The position numbers and the translations under genes were made by a program. The notes beneath the pieces are model-generated. The model worked only from the letters and a program-made list of their open reading frames with translations, was not told the origin of the DNA and did not search any database. Of a stretch of 64,000 nucleotides of DNA, positions 8,676-17,782 are shown one piece after another. Position 1 is the first letter of the stretch; every line of letters begins with the position of its first letter. This DNA is from Haematospirillum sp. H4485 (GTDB lineage Bacteria; Pseudomonadota; Alphaproteobacteria; Rhodospirillales; Rhodospirillaceae): contig NZ_JAAVSY010000013.1 of the NCBI RefSeq assembly GCF_012102745.1, positions 1 through 64,000 on the forward strand. The letters are read 5' to 3'.

Positions 8676-9436
8676 GAAACAGGCCTTTCAGCATACCGGG
8701 CAAGGCAATGCTTTTGTTCCTGTTCCTCATACTTCTGATGCCACACGAGGCCGTTGCCCAGCAAATCAACCTTGATTTCGGGCCATCCGGGAGCGGATCA
8801 ACAACAGCGACCATTGTTCGGTTGATTTTGCTGATGACAGTGCTGACACTGGCACCGTCTTTTTTGCTGATGGTAACCTGTTTCACACGACTGATTGTTG
8901 TTTTCTCTGTCCTGCGGAATGCCATGGGAACAGGAACAACGCCTCCCAATCAGGTTATGGCCAGCTTGGCTTTGTTCATGACCATTTTTATTATGCAGCC
9001 AACCCTTGAGACCGCATGGAAACAAGGGATGGAGCCAATGATGAACGACCAGATTGACGAATTCGAGGCATTTGACCGTTCTATTATGCCCTTTCGCCTG
9101 TTTATGGTCGAACACACACGCCCCAAGGATTTACAACTTTTCATGGATATGGCCAATCTTGAGCCGGTAGAAGGGCCGGAACAGACACCGCTACGGGCCC
9201 TGATACCAGCTTTCATGATCTCGGAACTTCTGCGGGCTTTCGAGATCGGATTCCTGATCTACCTTCCGTTCATCATCATTGACATGGTCATTGCCAGCGT
9301 GTTGATGAGCATGGGCATGATGATGCTGCCGCCCATGATGCTGGCCCTGCCTTTCAAGCTTGTTTTCTTTGTGCTGGTTGATGGCTGGCACCTGCTGGTT
9401 GGCTCTCTTGTCCAGAGCTACGGAATCCTGCAATAG
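8672..9436 (+). CDS. fliP: Flagellar export gate protein FliP
   Basis: FliP forms the core ring of the export channel. At 254 residues it has normal length, with a cleavable signal peptide (hydrophobic 11-26, cleavage probably after AVA near 29) and about four membrane helices. Conserved stretches include SFLLMVTCFTRLIVVFSVLR and AFMISELLRAFEIGFLIYLP followed by IDMVIASVLMSMGM. It ends the fliO-fliP pair; the Lrp-type gene follows after 76 bp. Confidence 0.97.
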   Translation: MRNRPFSIPGKAMLLFLFLILLMPHEAVAQQINLDFGPSGSGSTTATIVRLILLMTVLTLAPSFLLMVTCFTRLIVVFSVLRNAMGTGTTPPNQVMASLALFMTIFIMQPTLETAWKQGMEPMMNDQIDEFEAFDRSIMPFRLFMVEHTRPKDLQLFMDMANLEPVEGPEQTPLRALIPAFMISELLRAFEIGFLIYLPFIIIDMVIASVLMSMGMMMLPPMMLALPFKLVFFVLVDGWHLLVGSLVQSYGILQ

Positions 9437-9524
9437 AACAATTCTCACACACGACCTGTCGCCTGGAACACAACAATGTGCCAGAATGCGCACCCCGTGT
9501 TTTCCAAACTGAATGAGAAGACCT

Positions 9525-9953
9525 ATGCTGGATAATCTGGATCGCCAGATTCTGGACGCACTACGTGCTGATGCCCGTGAACCGACCGCAGCCTTGGCCA
9601 GGCGGCTGGATGTGTCACGCAGTACCATCCAGCACCGGATCAAACGCCTTGAGGAACAAGGTATTATTGAAAGCTATACAATTCGTCTGGCTGATGACTT
9701 TTCCCGGCGCATGATACGGGCACATGTCCTGATCAGCGTATCACCCAAACATGCGGCGCGAGTGTCCGGCGGAATAAAGCCGATGATGGAAGTCAGGGCT
9801 CTCCACGCCATCAGTGGTGCATTTGACATGATTGCCGAAGTTGCTGCCGAAACAATGGATGCCCTTGATACAATCACAGACCGCATCGGCAGCATCACGG
9901 GTGTAGAACGCACACAGACCCTTATCCTGATGTCGACGCGCTTCTCCCGTTAA
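9525..9953 (+). CDS. Lrp/AsnC-family transcriptional regulator
   Basis: The protein has an N-terminal winged helix-turn-helix (LDRQILDALRADARE..ALARRLDVSRSTIQHRIKRLEEQGII) followed by a RAM-type alpha/beta domain (about 65-140) that in this family binds amino acids and mediates oligomers. The start is placed at 9525, behind GAGAAG and directly before the conserved LDNLDRQIL; an in-frame ATG at 9513 would add four residues. No target can be named from the context; it lies between fliP and the convergent TPR gene. Confidence 0.85.
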   Translation: MLDNLDRQILDALRADAREPTAALARRLDVSRSTIQHRIKRLEEQGIIESYTIRLADDFSRRMIRAHVLISVSPKHAARVSGGIKPMMEVRALHAISGAFDMIAEVAAETMDALDTITDRIGSITGVERTQTLILMSTRFSR

Positions 9954-9981
9954 CAGACAGAAGGCGTGCCACAGCCTCATA

Positions 9982-12900
9982 TCAGTTAATTGTACTAAGC
10001 CCCATACTCTTCAGCTTCTCTTCGTATCCAGCCATGAAAGAGCGGAAGTTCTCGGCTTGCCGAATGCGCCCCGACACTGTCCTGTAGTCGATCAACCCGC
10101 CTTCGGGGGTGGTCGTGATCAGGTCAAAGGCTGTGTGATAGGATGTTTTCTTCATGGCCGGCATATACAATTTACGCAGGTCCATGATGCCGCGCTCATC
10201 CTGAGCCAAGGTCAGGGCCGTGGCCCAGTCCAGCAGCAACCTGGCTTGGGTGTCGGTCAGGACAAGGCCGCTCTCTGGCTCCGGCGTCAGCTTCTCAAGG
10301 GTCTGGGCAACAGCGGGCCAATTCTGCTCTTTCCAGTAAATCTCCGTTCGCAGCAAGTCTGCCTCGGTTGATGTATCAAGCCCCAGAAGGTCAATGGCCT
10401 CGGTTCCCCGCCCCATGTCCGACAGTGCCCGAGCCAACAGCCGTTGTCTTTGGGCTTCCAGTGGTTCTGGCGTAGCCGGATCTGCTGTTTTCAATAAAGC
10501 CTCAACGGCTTTCTGTGGCTGCTTGTCCAGCAAATTAACCAAAGCAAGCCGGGCACCAACCCGGCTTTTTTCGACCCCGCCCAAGCGATAGGTCACCTGA
10601 CGGTCCAGAAGGGAAGCCGCCTGGGACAACAAATCAACCCCCACCAATCGGTCAGCCAGACGACGGATCATTTCATCGCCTTTCTCGCCAGTGGGCGTCA
10701 ATTCACGGAATTCATCATACAGGGCAATGGCACCGACCGGACTCATGCTGTCCGCTGCCCCCTTGAGAAACAGGGACTCAAAAGCATCGCGCATACTGGC
10801 TGTTGCCTTCTCTGCCTCGCGATAATCCTGAAAGTACGTGGCGGCCTGCTGCCAGATACGCAACGCTTCGCCATAGCGCCCACGATCACGCTCCAGATCC
10901 CCCAGAGTCATCAGTAAGTTAAATTCAAAAGCGCCGCCGCGCCATGCATAACGAAGACGCTCCAAGCCATTGACAAGGGTTTCGGTGTCAATTTCCTCTA
11001 TCTTCTTCTGTAACATCAACCTGTCGTACGAAGCAACGGCGCTATAGTACCGATCGCCTGTTTCGACGGCGTCAGCAAAGCGCTCCAGCGCAATCTCGAA
11101 ATTCCCCTTCGACTGCGAAAGCTTGCCCTCGATGTAGTTGATGGCAGCAAGTTCACGCTGGGTATTGTGGTCAGACCGGGCTGCTGTCAGGAACGTATTG
11201 GTTCCAATTTCATCACTAACACTGACCGTAGCTTTGGCAGCCGTAAGTGCCAGCGGAATTTTCACGCGCTGGGGATAATTGCCGATAACCCCCCCATAAG
11301 CCCGCAATGCCTGCGCCTGCAAACCTGGATCTCCCATTTCCACCTGCGCGGCGGCACGCCAGAATGCCGCCTCTTCCACACCCTTCAGACTGGCGTGCTC
11401 CAGATCTTCTATGGCTTCAGGGTAGCGTCCCATCAAGAACGAGGACACCCCACGCAAAGCGCGAAATGCGCCCGTGTTGACGATTTCCTTGTCATCATCA
11501 GCCAGCACCTTGAGGATACCCAGCGCTTCGGCCGCACGTCCGTGCGCAAAGAAGAACCTGGCCAAGTCAAGCCGGGCATTATTGCGCCGTGCCGGTGGCG
11601 TGCTGGCAACGGCAATTTGCAGCTGCTTTCTATTTTTCGAGAAGTCCTCTTCCGGTCCATGCATCCAAGCATCAATATCCAGTACCTTTTTGAAGTCTGT
11701 CTTGGTGCCAATGCTGCTTAACAGTTCAGCCTGGGCAAGATCAGGCGAGAAGGTCAGACCACCACGGGCTGTTACATCAACCCCGTTCCGGGTGGAGTTC
11801 ACAACAATACGATCTGACTTCGGCTCAACCAGAATGCCCTGCACGGTGACAGGAATATCGACGTCCGGGAAACTATAAGCTGGGAAAATCCCGATCCCCA
11901 GAGGAACCAGAGGAACAACAATAAAACGATCGCCCACTTCCGGATCTTCCAGCACCATGGCACGACCACCTTCGGCCACAGGCACGAACAACCGGGGACC
12001 AACCGGGCTTTTAGGCTGAGCCTCGACCGAGGTTGGATTGGCCGGTCGCCACGGCTGACGCAACAGATCAACAACCCACAACAAGCCTTCACGGCGTACC
12101 GATGGATTATAGCCCGGCTCAACCAACATGCGGATTACCGTAGCGGAGCGACTAGGAATTTGCTCAATCTCGCGCACAACACCACTACCCAGACGGCGCA
12201 ACAAACCCAGATCCATCTCCTTGGGGCGATCAAAGACGACCCATGTCCAGCCGCCACGCCGAAAAACGGCAGCCGCTGCCGGCTCATTCCAGGGGAATGA
12301 GAGACTGGCGGCAACAGGGGCATCCCCACTGCGCCCCTCCTCTACCTGGACGAAATCAGAGTCTGATGAGGAGGGCGGAGGAGGAGGAGGAGCAGGCTTG
12401 GCCAGTCCCAGCCTATCTCTCATGGCCTGCTCCAAAGCCTGGACAGCAGCGCTGGGCGGTGGAGGAGGTGTTGTGGTCGCAGAGGGAGAGGCTGCCTCGG
12501 TATCGGTTGCAGCCTTGCCAGCAGGTGGACTAGCCGCCGCTTCTGTTGGAGGTGCATTTGCAGCAGGGACGTCCGGTGCTGTTGCCGCTGCCGCCGAATC
12601 AGGCGGGGATGGAACAGGAGATGTCTCTCCCCCTGTTTGCTTGACATCAATCAGAACACGCTTGCCATCCGCTGCCGTCATCAACGTTGCACGCGGAGGA
12701 ACCGGAACGGTTATCGCCAGACGTCCACGTCCTTCTTCTACGGCGATACTTTTCAGGGACTCTGGTAAGGCAGATCGCAACGACGCAATATCAATCGTTG
12801 CCGTACGCGAAAATGTTACTGTTGTCTTACCGTCACCACGCTGCACGGTATAACGCTGCCGCTGTGGCCAATCCAAGGCAATACGGGTAATTCCCCCCGG

Positions 12901-13512
12901 TTCGCTGGAGACCGACACCTCCACACCGCTGGACTTGATACCAGATACAGATTCAGGGGGCGCAGGCTGCACCGGCGATGGCCCACGGTCTGCCTCTGCG
13001 GGTGGTGATGCTGCAGGAATAACAGGAGGGGAGCCCCCCCCTGCTCCTGCGGGGGAAGGCGACACTTGAGCAGTAGCGGGCTGCACAGGCGGTGGTTTCG
13101 CACTACTACCGGCTTGTTGTGAACCTGACTTCACATCCTTGGAAAAATCAACAGCAATAGCCGTACCGACAGTTAGGACGCGCACTGACCATGGCTCTTT
13201 CATAACCATGGTGACAACCAACGTGTCCGGGGACAGTGAAACTGAGTCAACATAGGACCGGATAGGTTTGATCACGGAAGACGGATCTTTTTCCACCGGT
13301 TTGTCAAAGGTCATGGTCGCGGTTGTACCGGAAACCGAAAGATTGTATTTAACGGGAACGCCCCAATCAAAAACCAGACGACCATAGGTATCGTGCAACC
13401 CTGCCCTGGTTTCAAAAGCCTGGACCGCAGATGATGAGCCAAACGCCAGCAACACCGCCACCAAGAAGAGCGGGGCCAGAACTGCAGCACACCATCTCCA
13501 CGCGGACATCAT
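9982..13512 (-). CDS. Large exported TPR protein with AMIN-like N-terminal repeats
   Basis: This 1176-residue protein begins with a signal-like segment (hydrophobic about 10-30, SSAVQAFE). Two similar beta-rich stretches (about 35-125 and 200-290) each end in a pattern like RVL..V..AVDF or KRVLIDVKQ and resemble AMIN-type domains. Long Pro/Ala/Ser-rich linkers (about 130-200 and 290-390) follow, then another beta region, and from about residue 640 helical TPR-like repeats to the end. It overlaps the upstream MotB-like gene by 4 bp, so it is translationally coupled to motor genes. I cannot assign a function; an envelope scaffold around the flagellar motor is a reasonable guess. Confidence 0.75.
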   Translation of the reverse strand: MMSAWRWCAAVLAPLFLVAVLLAFGSSSAVQAFETRAGLHDTYGRLVFDWGVPVKYNLSVSGTTATMTFDKPVEKDPSSVIKPIRSYVDSVSLSPDTLVVTMVMKEPWSVRVLTVGTAIAVDFSKDVKSGSQQAGSSAKPPPVQPATAQVSPSPAGAGGGSPPVIPAASPPAEADRGPSPVQPAPPESVSGIKSSGVEVSVSSEPGGITRIALDWPQRQRYTVQRGDGKTTVTFSRTATIDIASLRSALPESLKSIAVEEGRGRLAITVPVPPRATLMTAADGKRVLIDVKQTGGETSPVPSPPDSAAAATAPDVPAANAPPTEAAASPPAGKAATDTEAASPSATTTPPPPPSAAVQALEQAMRDRLGLAKPAPPPPPPSSSDSDFVQVEEGRSGDAPVAASLSFPWNEPAAAAVFRRGGWTWVVFDRPKEMDLGLLRRLGSGVVREIEQIPSRSATVIRMLVEPGYNPSVRREGLLWVVDLLRQPWRPANPTSVEAQPKSPVGPRLFVPVAEGGRAMVLEDPEVGDRFIVVPLVPLGIGIFPAYSFPDVDIPVTVQGILVEPKSDRIVVNSTRNGVDVTARGGLTFSPDLAQAELLSSIGTKTDFKKVLDIDAWMHGPEEDFSKNRKQLQIAVASTPPARRNNARLDLARFFFAHGRAAEALGILKVLADDDKEIVNTGAFRALRGVSSFLMGRYPEAIEDLEHASLKGVEEAAFWRAAAQVEMGDPGLQAQALRAYGGVIGNYPQRVKIPLALTAAKATVSVSDEIGTNTFLTAARSDHNTQRELAAINYIEGKLSQSKGNFEIALERFADAVETGDRYYSAVASYDRLMLQKKIEEIDTETLVNGLERLRYAWRGGAFEFNLLMTLGDLERDRGRYGEALRIWQQAATYFQDYREAEKATASMRDAFESLFLKGAADSMSPVGAIALYDEFRELTPTGEKGDEMIRRLADRLVGVDLLSQAASLLDRQVTYRLGGVEKSRVGARLALVNLLDKQPQKAVEALLKTADPATPEPLEAQRQRLLARALSDMGRGTEAIDLLGLDTSTEADLLRTEIYWKEQNWPAVAQTLEKLTPEPESGLVLTDTQARLLLDWATALTLAQDERGIMDLRKLYMPAMKKTSYHTAFDLITTTPEGGLIDYRTVSGRIRQAENFRSFMAGYEEKLKSMGLSTIN

Positions 13513-14219
13513 CGCCTGTTCCGCTCCGGTAGAATGAGGATATCAACCGGTTGCACAGCATCTGCTGGAACCACCGCAACCGGACGAGCCCCCCCATAAC
13601 CAACAAGACCAAGATCGCCGGGGTATCCGGCAGACCGCATGGCCTGTGCAACAACACGCGCACGGGCCAAAGACAAGGTCCACGCCACAGCAGACCCCGT
13701 TTGTCCTCCATCTGCTCGCCCGGCAATAACCAAACGGTTATCCAGACGAGATACAAGGTTCGCAACTTCTGCCAAAATATCCGATCCACCCGGTGCCGGA
13801 ACCGCCTCCCCAGCCAGAAACAGAACCTTCCCCGGCAATGATAATACAAGCTGATCATCAGACATGGTCATTACCATGCCGTTAAGACGGGGTTCATTCT
13901 GAAGCGTTTGTCCGATAAGGGCACGGAGATAGGAAATATTTTGTCCAGGAGAAACAGCAACCTGCACCATGGAAAGGTCAGGGCTTGTTTCAGATACCTC
14001 TCGAATCACCAAGGGTGCTGGTCGGGTTGATATGCCATCAACCAAAGAACGCAGATAACGGAGATCAGGGTTCCCCATGGCGTACAGCATCACAAAAAAG
14101 GACAGCAAAAGCAGGATAAGATCTGTGAACGTATAAATCCAGACGCCGGATGATGTGCCAATATCCTTTGATAACGCAGAGTCTGTGGAATACGGTTCCC
14201 CATCTTTGTACCCGGCCAA
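13509..14219 (-). CDS. MotB-like motor/OmpA-family protein (Asp present)
   Basis: A 236-residue inner-membrane protein with a single helix (IYTFTDLILLLLSFFVMLYAM, starting near residue 28). The Asp in TFTDLIL corresponds to the proton-carrying Asp of MotB. A periplasmic linker follows, then an OmpA-like peptidoglycan-binding domain near the C-terminus (VIAGRADGG..WTLSLARARVV..GYGGARP). It could be the stator B subunit, but no motA is in the window. It lies 3 bp after a second MotB-like gene and overlaps the large TPR gene by 4 bp. Confidence 0.82.
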   Translation of the reverse strand: MAGYKDGEPYSTDSALSKDIGTSSGVWIYTFTDLILLLLSFFVMLYAMGNPDLRYLRSLVDGISTRPAPLVIREVSETSPDLSMVQVAVSPGQNISYLRALIGQTLQNEPRLNGMVMTMSDDQLVLSLPGKVLFLAGEAVPAPGGSDILAEVANLVSRLDNRLVIAGRADGGQTGSAVAWTLSLARARVVAQAMRSAGYPGDLGLVGYGGARPVAVVPADAVQPVDILILPERNRR

Positions 14220-14222
14220 GGC

Positions 14223-14879
14223 TCACCCCCCATCAGGCATCAGACGGAAGGCTAGGACAAGATCACCTTCCTTGCCAATTTCCTCGCCAACAACAAGCTG
14301 GGACAAAGGCATGCCACGAGCTGTCGCAAGACTGGCAAAACCAACCACACGCTGTTCAGCCAAAAGCACCTCTCCAACCCGGTCCATAGCGGAAACCTGG
14401 ATCAGGACACTCATCTCGCAAGAAAATCCAGCAGGGGGAGATGACAGTACGGCAACCAAGCGATCCAGAAATGCCTGACGTTCAGACCGGAATGAAGCTT
14501 TACCCGGCTCAAAAAGGGACTCGACAGGAAGTACTGCCCTCAGGGTATCAGCGCTAACATATTGAATAACCGGAAGAACCCGTAAATCCGTCGTCAGAGC
14601 CTGTGTCAGCGCAGCCTCGAAAGAACGCGCACTCGACAACCAGCGACCATGCCGCCCCGTAAAGGATCCCCGATCAGCCAAGCCATCATGATGACGAGAG
14701 TCAGAGAAGGCCCGTACGACACCTGACAGGACAGGTGTTGCACGATGACTGTCATAGCGGGAAGAGGAAACCAGAATAATGAAGAAACCAAGTAGCAGCA
14801 GCGATAAAGAGAGGAACAGTGTCGTGGTACCACTCAACAGAACTGAACGACGGGAGGATGCATCGACAGAATCAGTCAT
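14223..14879 (-). CDS. MotB-like membrane protein lacking the proton-carrying Asp
   Basis: The 218-residue protein has the same layout as its neighbour: one N-terminal helix (about residues 15-37, FLSLSLLLLGFFIILVSSS) and a periplasmic OmpA-like region. Aligning LLLLGFF with LLLLSFF of the neighbour puts Ser where MotB has its essential Asp, so it should not conduct protons by itself. The C-terminal domain is a degenerate OmpA fold (LLAEQRVVGFASLATARGM). It lies 14 bp after cheZ and 3 bp before the Asp-containing paralogue. It may pair with that protein or have a structural role; this is inference. Confidence 0.72.
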   Translation of the reverse strand: MTDSVDASSRRSVLLSGTTTLFLSLSLLLLGFFIILVSSSRYDSHRATPVLSGVVRAFSDSRHHDGLADRGSFTGRHGRWLSSARSFEAALTQALTTDLRVLPVIQYVSADTLRAVLPVESLFEPGKASFRSERQAFLDRLVAVLSSPPAGFSCEMSVLIQVSAMDRVGEVLLAEQRVVGFASLATARGMPLSQLVVGEEIGKEGDLVLAFRLMPDGG

Positions 14880-14893
14880 TACGGCCCAGCCAC

Positions 14894-15649
14894 TCAGGTC
14901 CGCTTGGGACCCGTACCGTGAAGCAGAGAATCGATATCCCCCTGTTTCATCGCATCCCCATCCAGCTGTGGACCATTGAGCAAGGCATCATCCCCCTCGT
15001 TATCACCAACAGCAGATGCACGGGCACGCCCCCTGTTCCCTGCCTGCTGAACCGACTCAGCCGCTGCCGCATCACGTGCAGCAGCAAGGAGCTTGGGATC
15101 GAATGCCTTGACCAGACTTTCGACCCGCTCCTCAATGCTCTTCAGCATACGAACAACTTTTGTGATGCGCTGCCCTGTCAGATCCTGAAACGAGCAGGCT
15201 TCGTATATCATTGTCGCCGCATCCATGAGCCGGGAGCCCAAGTCTTCGCTGACAAGACCAGAAACCTCCTCGACCGCTTCGGTCGCATCCATGATGGAAC
15301 CCGTAGCATTTTCGGTAGACTGGATAATCGCATCCAGTTCATCCGTTGCTGTAGGGAGAAACTCTTCCCGGATATCGGTGGGATTAAGGGCCGCAATCTC
15401 TGACCGAGCCTGACGTATGTACTGGGCCAGCTGCTCTACCTCTTGGTAAAGCCGCATATCCTCAGCAGACAACTCGCCGGAAAGGGTATCCAGAATATCC
15501 GCAACGACACCGCCAATATTGTCGACGGGCACGGCAACGCCGTGAGCCTCGCGGATTCCTGCAATACGGGAAGCAACAGCACGATGAAGGCCGCTGTCCT
15601 GTCCAGACGACGGAGCCTCTTGAGAGGAAGGGTCACCGACCATGATCAT
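14894..15649 (-). CDS. cheZ: Chemotaxis phosphatase CheZ
   Basis: CheZ dephosphorylates CheY-P and so resets motor switching. The 251-residue helical protein contains the catalytic signature CSFQDLTGQRITKVV, with the Asp and Gln that act on CheY-P. Its C-terminal tail, GDIDSLLHG, resembles the CheY-binding peptide of CheZ and also the FliM N-terminal motif. Either of two ATGs (15649, 15643) could be used; the GGAGG is 3 nt before the first and 9 nt before the second. It follows cheY after 48 bp, giving a compact cheY-cheZ pair. Confidence 0.93.
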   Translation of the reverse strand: MIMVGDPSSQEAPSSGQDSGLHRAVASRIAGIREAHGVAVPVDNIGGVVADILDTLSGELSAEDMRLYQEVEQLAQYIRQARSEIAALNPTDIREEFLPTATDELDAIIQSTENATGSIMDATEAVEEVSGLVSEDLGSRLMDAATMIYEACSFQDLTGQRITKVVRMLKSIEERVESLVKAFDPKLLAAARDAAAAESVQQAGNRGRARASAVGDNEGDDALLNGPQLDGDAMKQGDIDSLLHGTGPKRT

Positions 15650-15697
15650 GGGCCTCCGGTCTGAAATCCAGAATCAGGACGGCGCGCCGGGACAACC

Positions 15698-16087
15698 TCA
15701 GAAATCGCCCAGAACGCTGACCATCTTGGCCTTCAGCGTTTCAGCATTGAAGGGCTTGACGATGTAGTTCGAGACGCCAGCTTCCTTGGCTGCGATAACG
15801 TTCTCGGACTTGGACTCGGCCGTGACCATGATGAAGGGCAAGGCCTTCAGCTTGGGATCAGCTCGAACTTCCCTGAGGAGCTGGAGTCCAGTCATGGGCT
15901 CCATATTCCAGTCCGAAATGACCAAGCCGTACGTTGGCCCGCTTCGAAGCTGGGACAAAGCCGCGCTGCCGTCGGACGCCTCATCTATGTTGCTGAAGCC
16001 CAGCTGCTTCAGCAGATTGCGGATGATGCGAAGCATCGTCTTGTAGTCATCCACAATCAGAATGTTCATGTCTTTGTCGACAGCCAT
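15698..16087 (-). CDS. cheY: Chemotaxis response regulator CheY
   Basis: A 129-residue single receiver domain that, when phosphorylated, binds FliM and changes motor rotation. The acidic pair is in ILIVDDY, the phospho-Asp in LVISDWNMEP, the switch Thr in MVTAES and the Lys in YIVKPF. A 141-bp gap separates it from motE upstream, long enough for its own promoter. Confidence 0.94.
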   Translation of the reverse strand: MAVDKDMNILIVDDYKTMLRIIRNLLKQLGFSNIDEASDGSAALSQLRSGPTYGLVISDWNMEPMTGLQLLREVRADPKLKALPFIMVTAESKSENVIAAKEAGVSNYIVKPFNAETLKAKMVSVLGDF

Positions 16088-16228
16088 CTCACACTCCGTT
16101 CATGACGGCCAAACGGGCAGCCACAGCGATCTCCAGAACATCTTTCCCATTGTTACTAAAAGACTCAACCCCTTGGACGCAACATCTTTCCAACCATACT
16201 TATACCCAACACATAACGGAACCCATAT

Positions 16229-16975
16229 TTACTTGCCGGGCTCCCCTTTGCCAGGGGCAGGAAGCTGGTGCCGGCGGCTCATCTCCATTGTCACAGCCCG
16301 CGCCTTCTCTGGCTCCATCGCAGCAAGGATAGGCGCTGTCTTGGCTTCCTTCATGTTCTCCATGATAGTCAGAAGAATGCCCATTTCCAGAGCATTGAAA
16401 ATACCGGCCGCATCTTTTGGCTTCATAGTGGCATAAATCTTGACCAGCTGGTCAATTCTGCGCTTCTCGGCCTCGTTATGACGATTCAAGAGCTGGTTGA
16501 TTGTCTTCTCCAGGTTCTGTAGCTCGACAATTTTACGATCTATGCGTTTCTCTGCTGCCTTCAGCATGCCATCGCGGGTATCCAGCTCTTTTTCTCTACG
16601 GTCAAGAAGTTCACGCCGTTCCGCCAGCCTCTGGAGAACATCAACCTCTGTGCGCGTAAATGACGGCCCTCCACCACCCTCAAGATCGGACAGGGACGAG
16701 GGCCCGGATCCTGCTGTCTGAGCGACAGCGGAACCAATGTGAATACCCAGCTCTTCTGCTGGACTCGGGACAGGGACAGCCCTTGTAGCAGGCGATTCTG
16801 CTATGCGGGGCAAAGAAATGTCCCTGCCCGGTTGGCTGGCCCGGTCAAAACCAGCCCCAATATCGTGCCACAAAGACTCCAGCCGCACGGACAACATCAA
16901 AACCGCCACAAAAATGACCAGTGGCAACAGGCGAATCCGTGGGGTTCTGAGTCCAGCCATACCCTGCCCCCTCAA
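16229..16975 (-). CDS. motE: Flagellar motility protein MotE-like (MgtE-N-type domain)
   Basis: The 248-residue protein has one N-terminal membrane helix (about 15-30), a Pro-rich linker, a coiled coil (about 110-165, FTRTEVDVLQRLAERRELLD onwards) and a C-terminal domain with MKPKDAAGIFNALEMGILLTIMENM..APILAAMEPEKARAVT, the MgtE-N-like pattern of MotE/FliG-related proteins. In Sinorhizobium, MotE is a periplasmic chaperone for the motor protein MotC. It overlaps the DUF6468 gene by 4 bp in the fliL-fliM operon. A second ATG at 16960 is possible. Confidence 0.8.
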   Translation of the reverse strand: MRGQGMAGLRTPRIRLLPLVIFVAVLMLSVRLESLWHDIGAGFDRASQPGRDISLPRIAESPATRAVPVPSPAEELGIHIGSAVAQTAGSGPSSLSDLEGGGGPSFTRTEVDVLQRLAERRELLDRREKELDTRDGMLKAAEKRIDRKIVELQNLEKTINQLLNRHNEAEKRRIDQLVKIYATMKPKDAAGIFNALEMGILLTIMENMKEAKTAPILAAMEPEKARAVTMEMSRRHQLPAPGKGEPGK

Positions 16976-17778
16976 CGCACCGACCTGAGGGCACGCAGAA
17001 GCTCCTTCTCGGCTTCAGACCGGTCATCCTCCCGGGGTATCGGTGCGTGCTTTCTCTCTGATTCAACGCGCTTGGGGGGAATAGCAGCTCCGACCCCCTC
17101 TGTTGCTGTCAAAGCACTCCCCAAAGATGGGGGCTGGGATACAGCCAAACCAGACTGGTCAACCGGACGCACATCAGGCATGACGTAGGAGTCGTCCCGA
17201 ACAATCTCTGCGGCTGATGGTGCTCTTGCAACAGACGTCTTTTCGGCATACTCCGCAGCAGCAGCAGCGCTCTCAATATCAAGCTGAGCCGGGGGAGGAA
17301 CACGGGCTCCGGATGCAGACAACCCAGCCGCAGCAGCAGCAGCGGCAGCAGCGGCAACAACAGACTCAGCGGCCGCAACAGGATCAACCGGCGGACCTCC
17401 CGGAACAGAATTCCCGGAAGCAGGGATAACAGAAGACAGAGCACGCCCGGCCTTTTCCTTTGCTGTACGTGCAGCTCCATCAAGCCGCTCTGCCATTGCA
17501 GAAGCACGTTCCACCATGAACGCAAGGTCATCACGCAAGACCTGTGCTCTTTCAATCTTCTCTTGCAGAAGACGTCCTGCATCTTCACCGGCCTTGCGCA
17601 GGCGGGGAATACCACTCTCGGCCCTTACAGTCGCTTCATTGAAAGCAGCAATCAGACGCGCCAGATCCTCACGGTTCCGGCGTAGTGAGGAAAGCCTGTT
17701 GTTAAGAAGGACGGCAAACACAATCGTTGGCACCAGAAGCAAAACAACCAGCACATCGAGGATCAGCGCAACGTCCAT
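16972..17778 (-). CDS. DUF6468-type membrane protein of the fliL operon
   Basis: The start at 17778 is preferred because AGGAGG lies just upstream and the encoded protein then begins with a single membrane helix (MDVALILDVLVVLLLVPTIV); the longer reading frame to 17910 runs back into fliM. A coiled-coil segment follows (about residues 28-105, NNRLSSLRRNREDLARLIAAF onwards), then an Ala/Pro-rich disordered region and a charged tail (EAEKELLRALRSVR). Genes of this type recur between fliM and motE in Rhodospirillales; their function is not established as far as I know. It lies 4 bp after fliM. Confidence 0.8.
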   Translation of the reverse strand: MDVALILDVLVVLLLVPTIVFAVLLNNRLSSLRRNREDLARLIAAFNEATVRAESGIPRLRKAGEDAGRLLQEKIERAQVLRDDLAFMVERASAMAERLDGAARTAKEKAGRALSSVIPASGNSVPGGPPVDPVAAAESVVAAAAAAAAAAGLSASGARVPPPAQLDIESAAAAAEYAEKTSVARAPSAAEIVRDDSYVMPDVRPVDQSGLAVSQPPSLGSALTATEGVGAAIPPKRVESERKHAPIPREDDRSEAEKELLRALRSVR

Positions 17779-17782
17779 GGCA

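Noticed and set aside
12128-12853. 241-codon Ala/Gly-rich open frame opposite the TPR protein
   Set aside because: It mirrors the Pro/Ala linkers of the real minus-strand gene, whose base bias keeps the opposite strand open.
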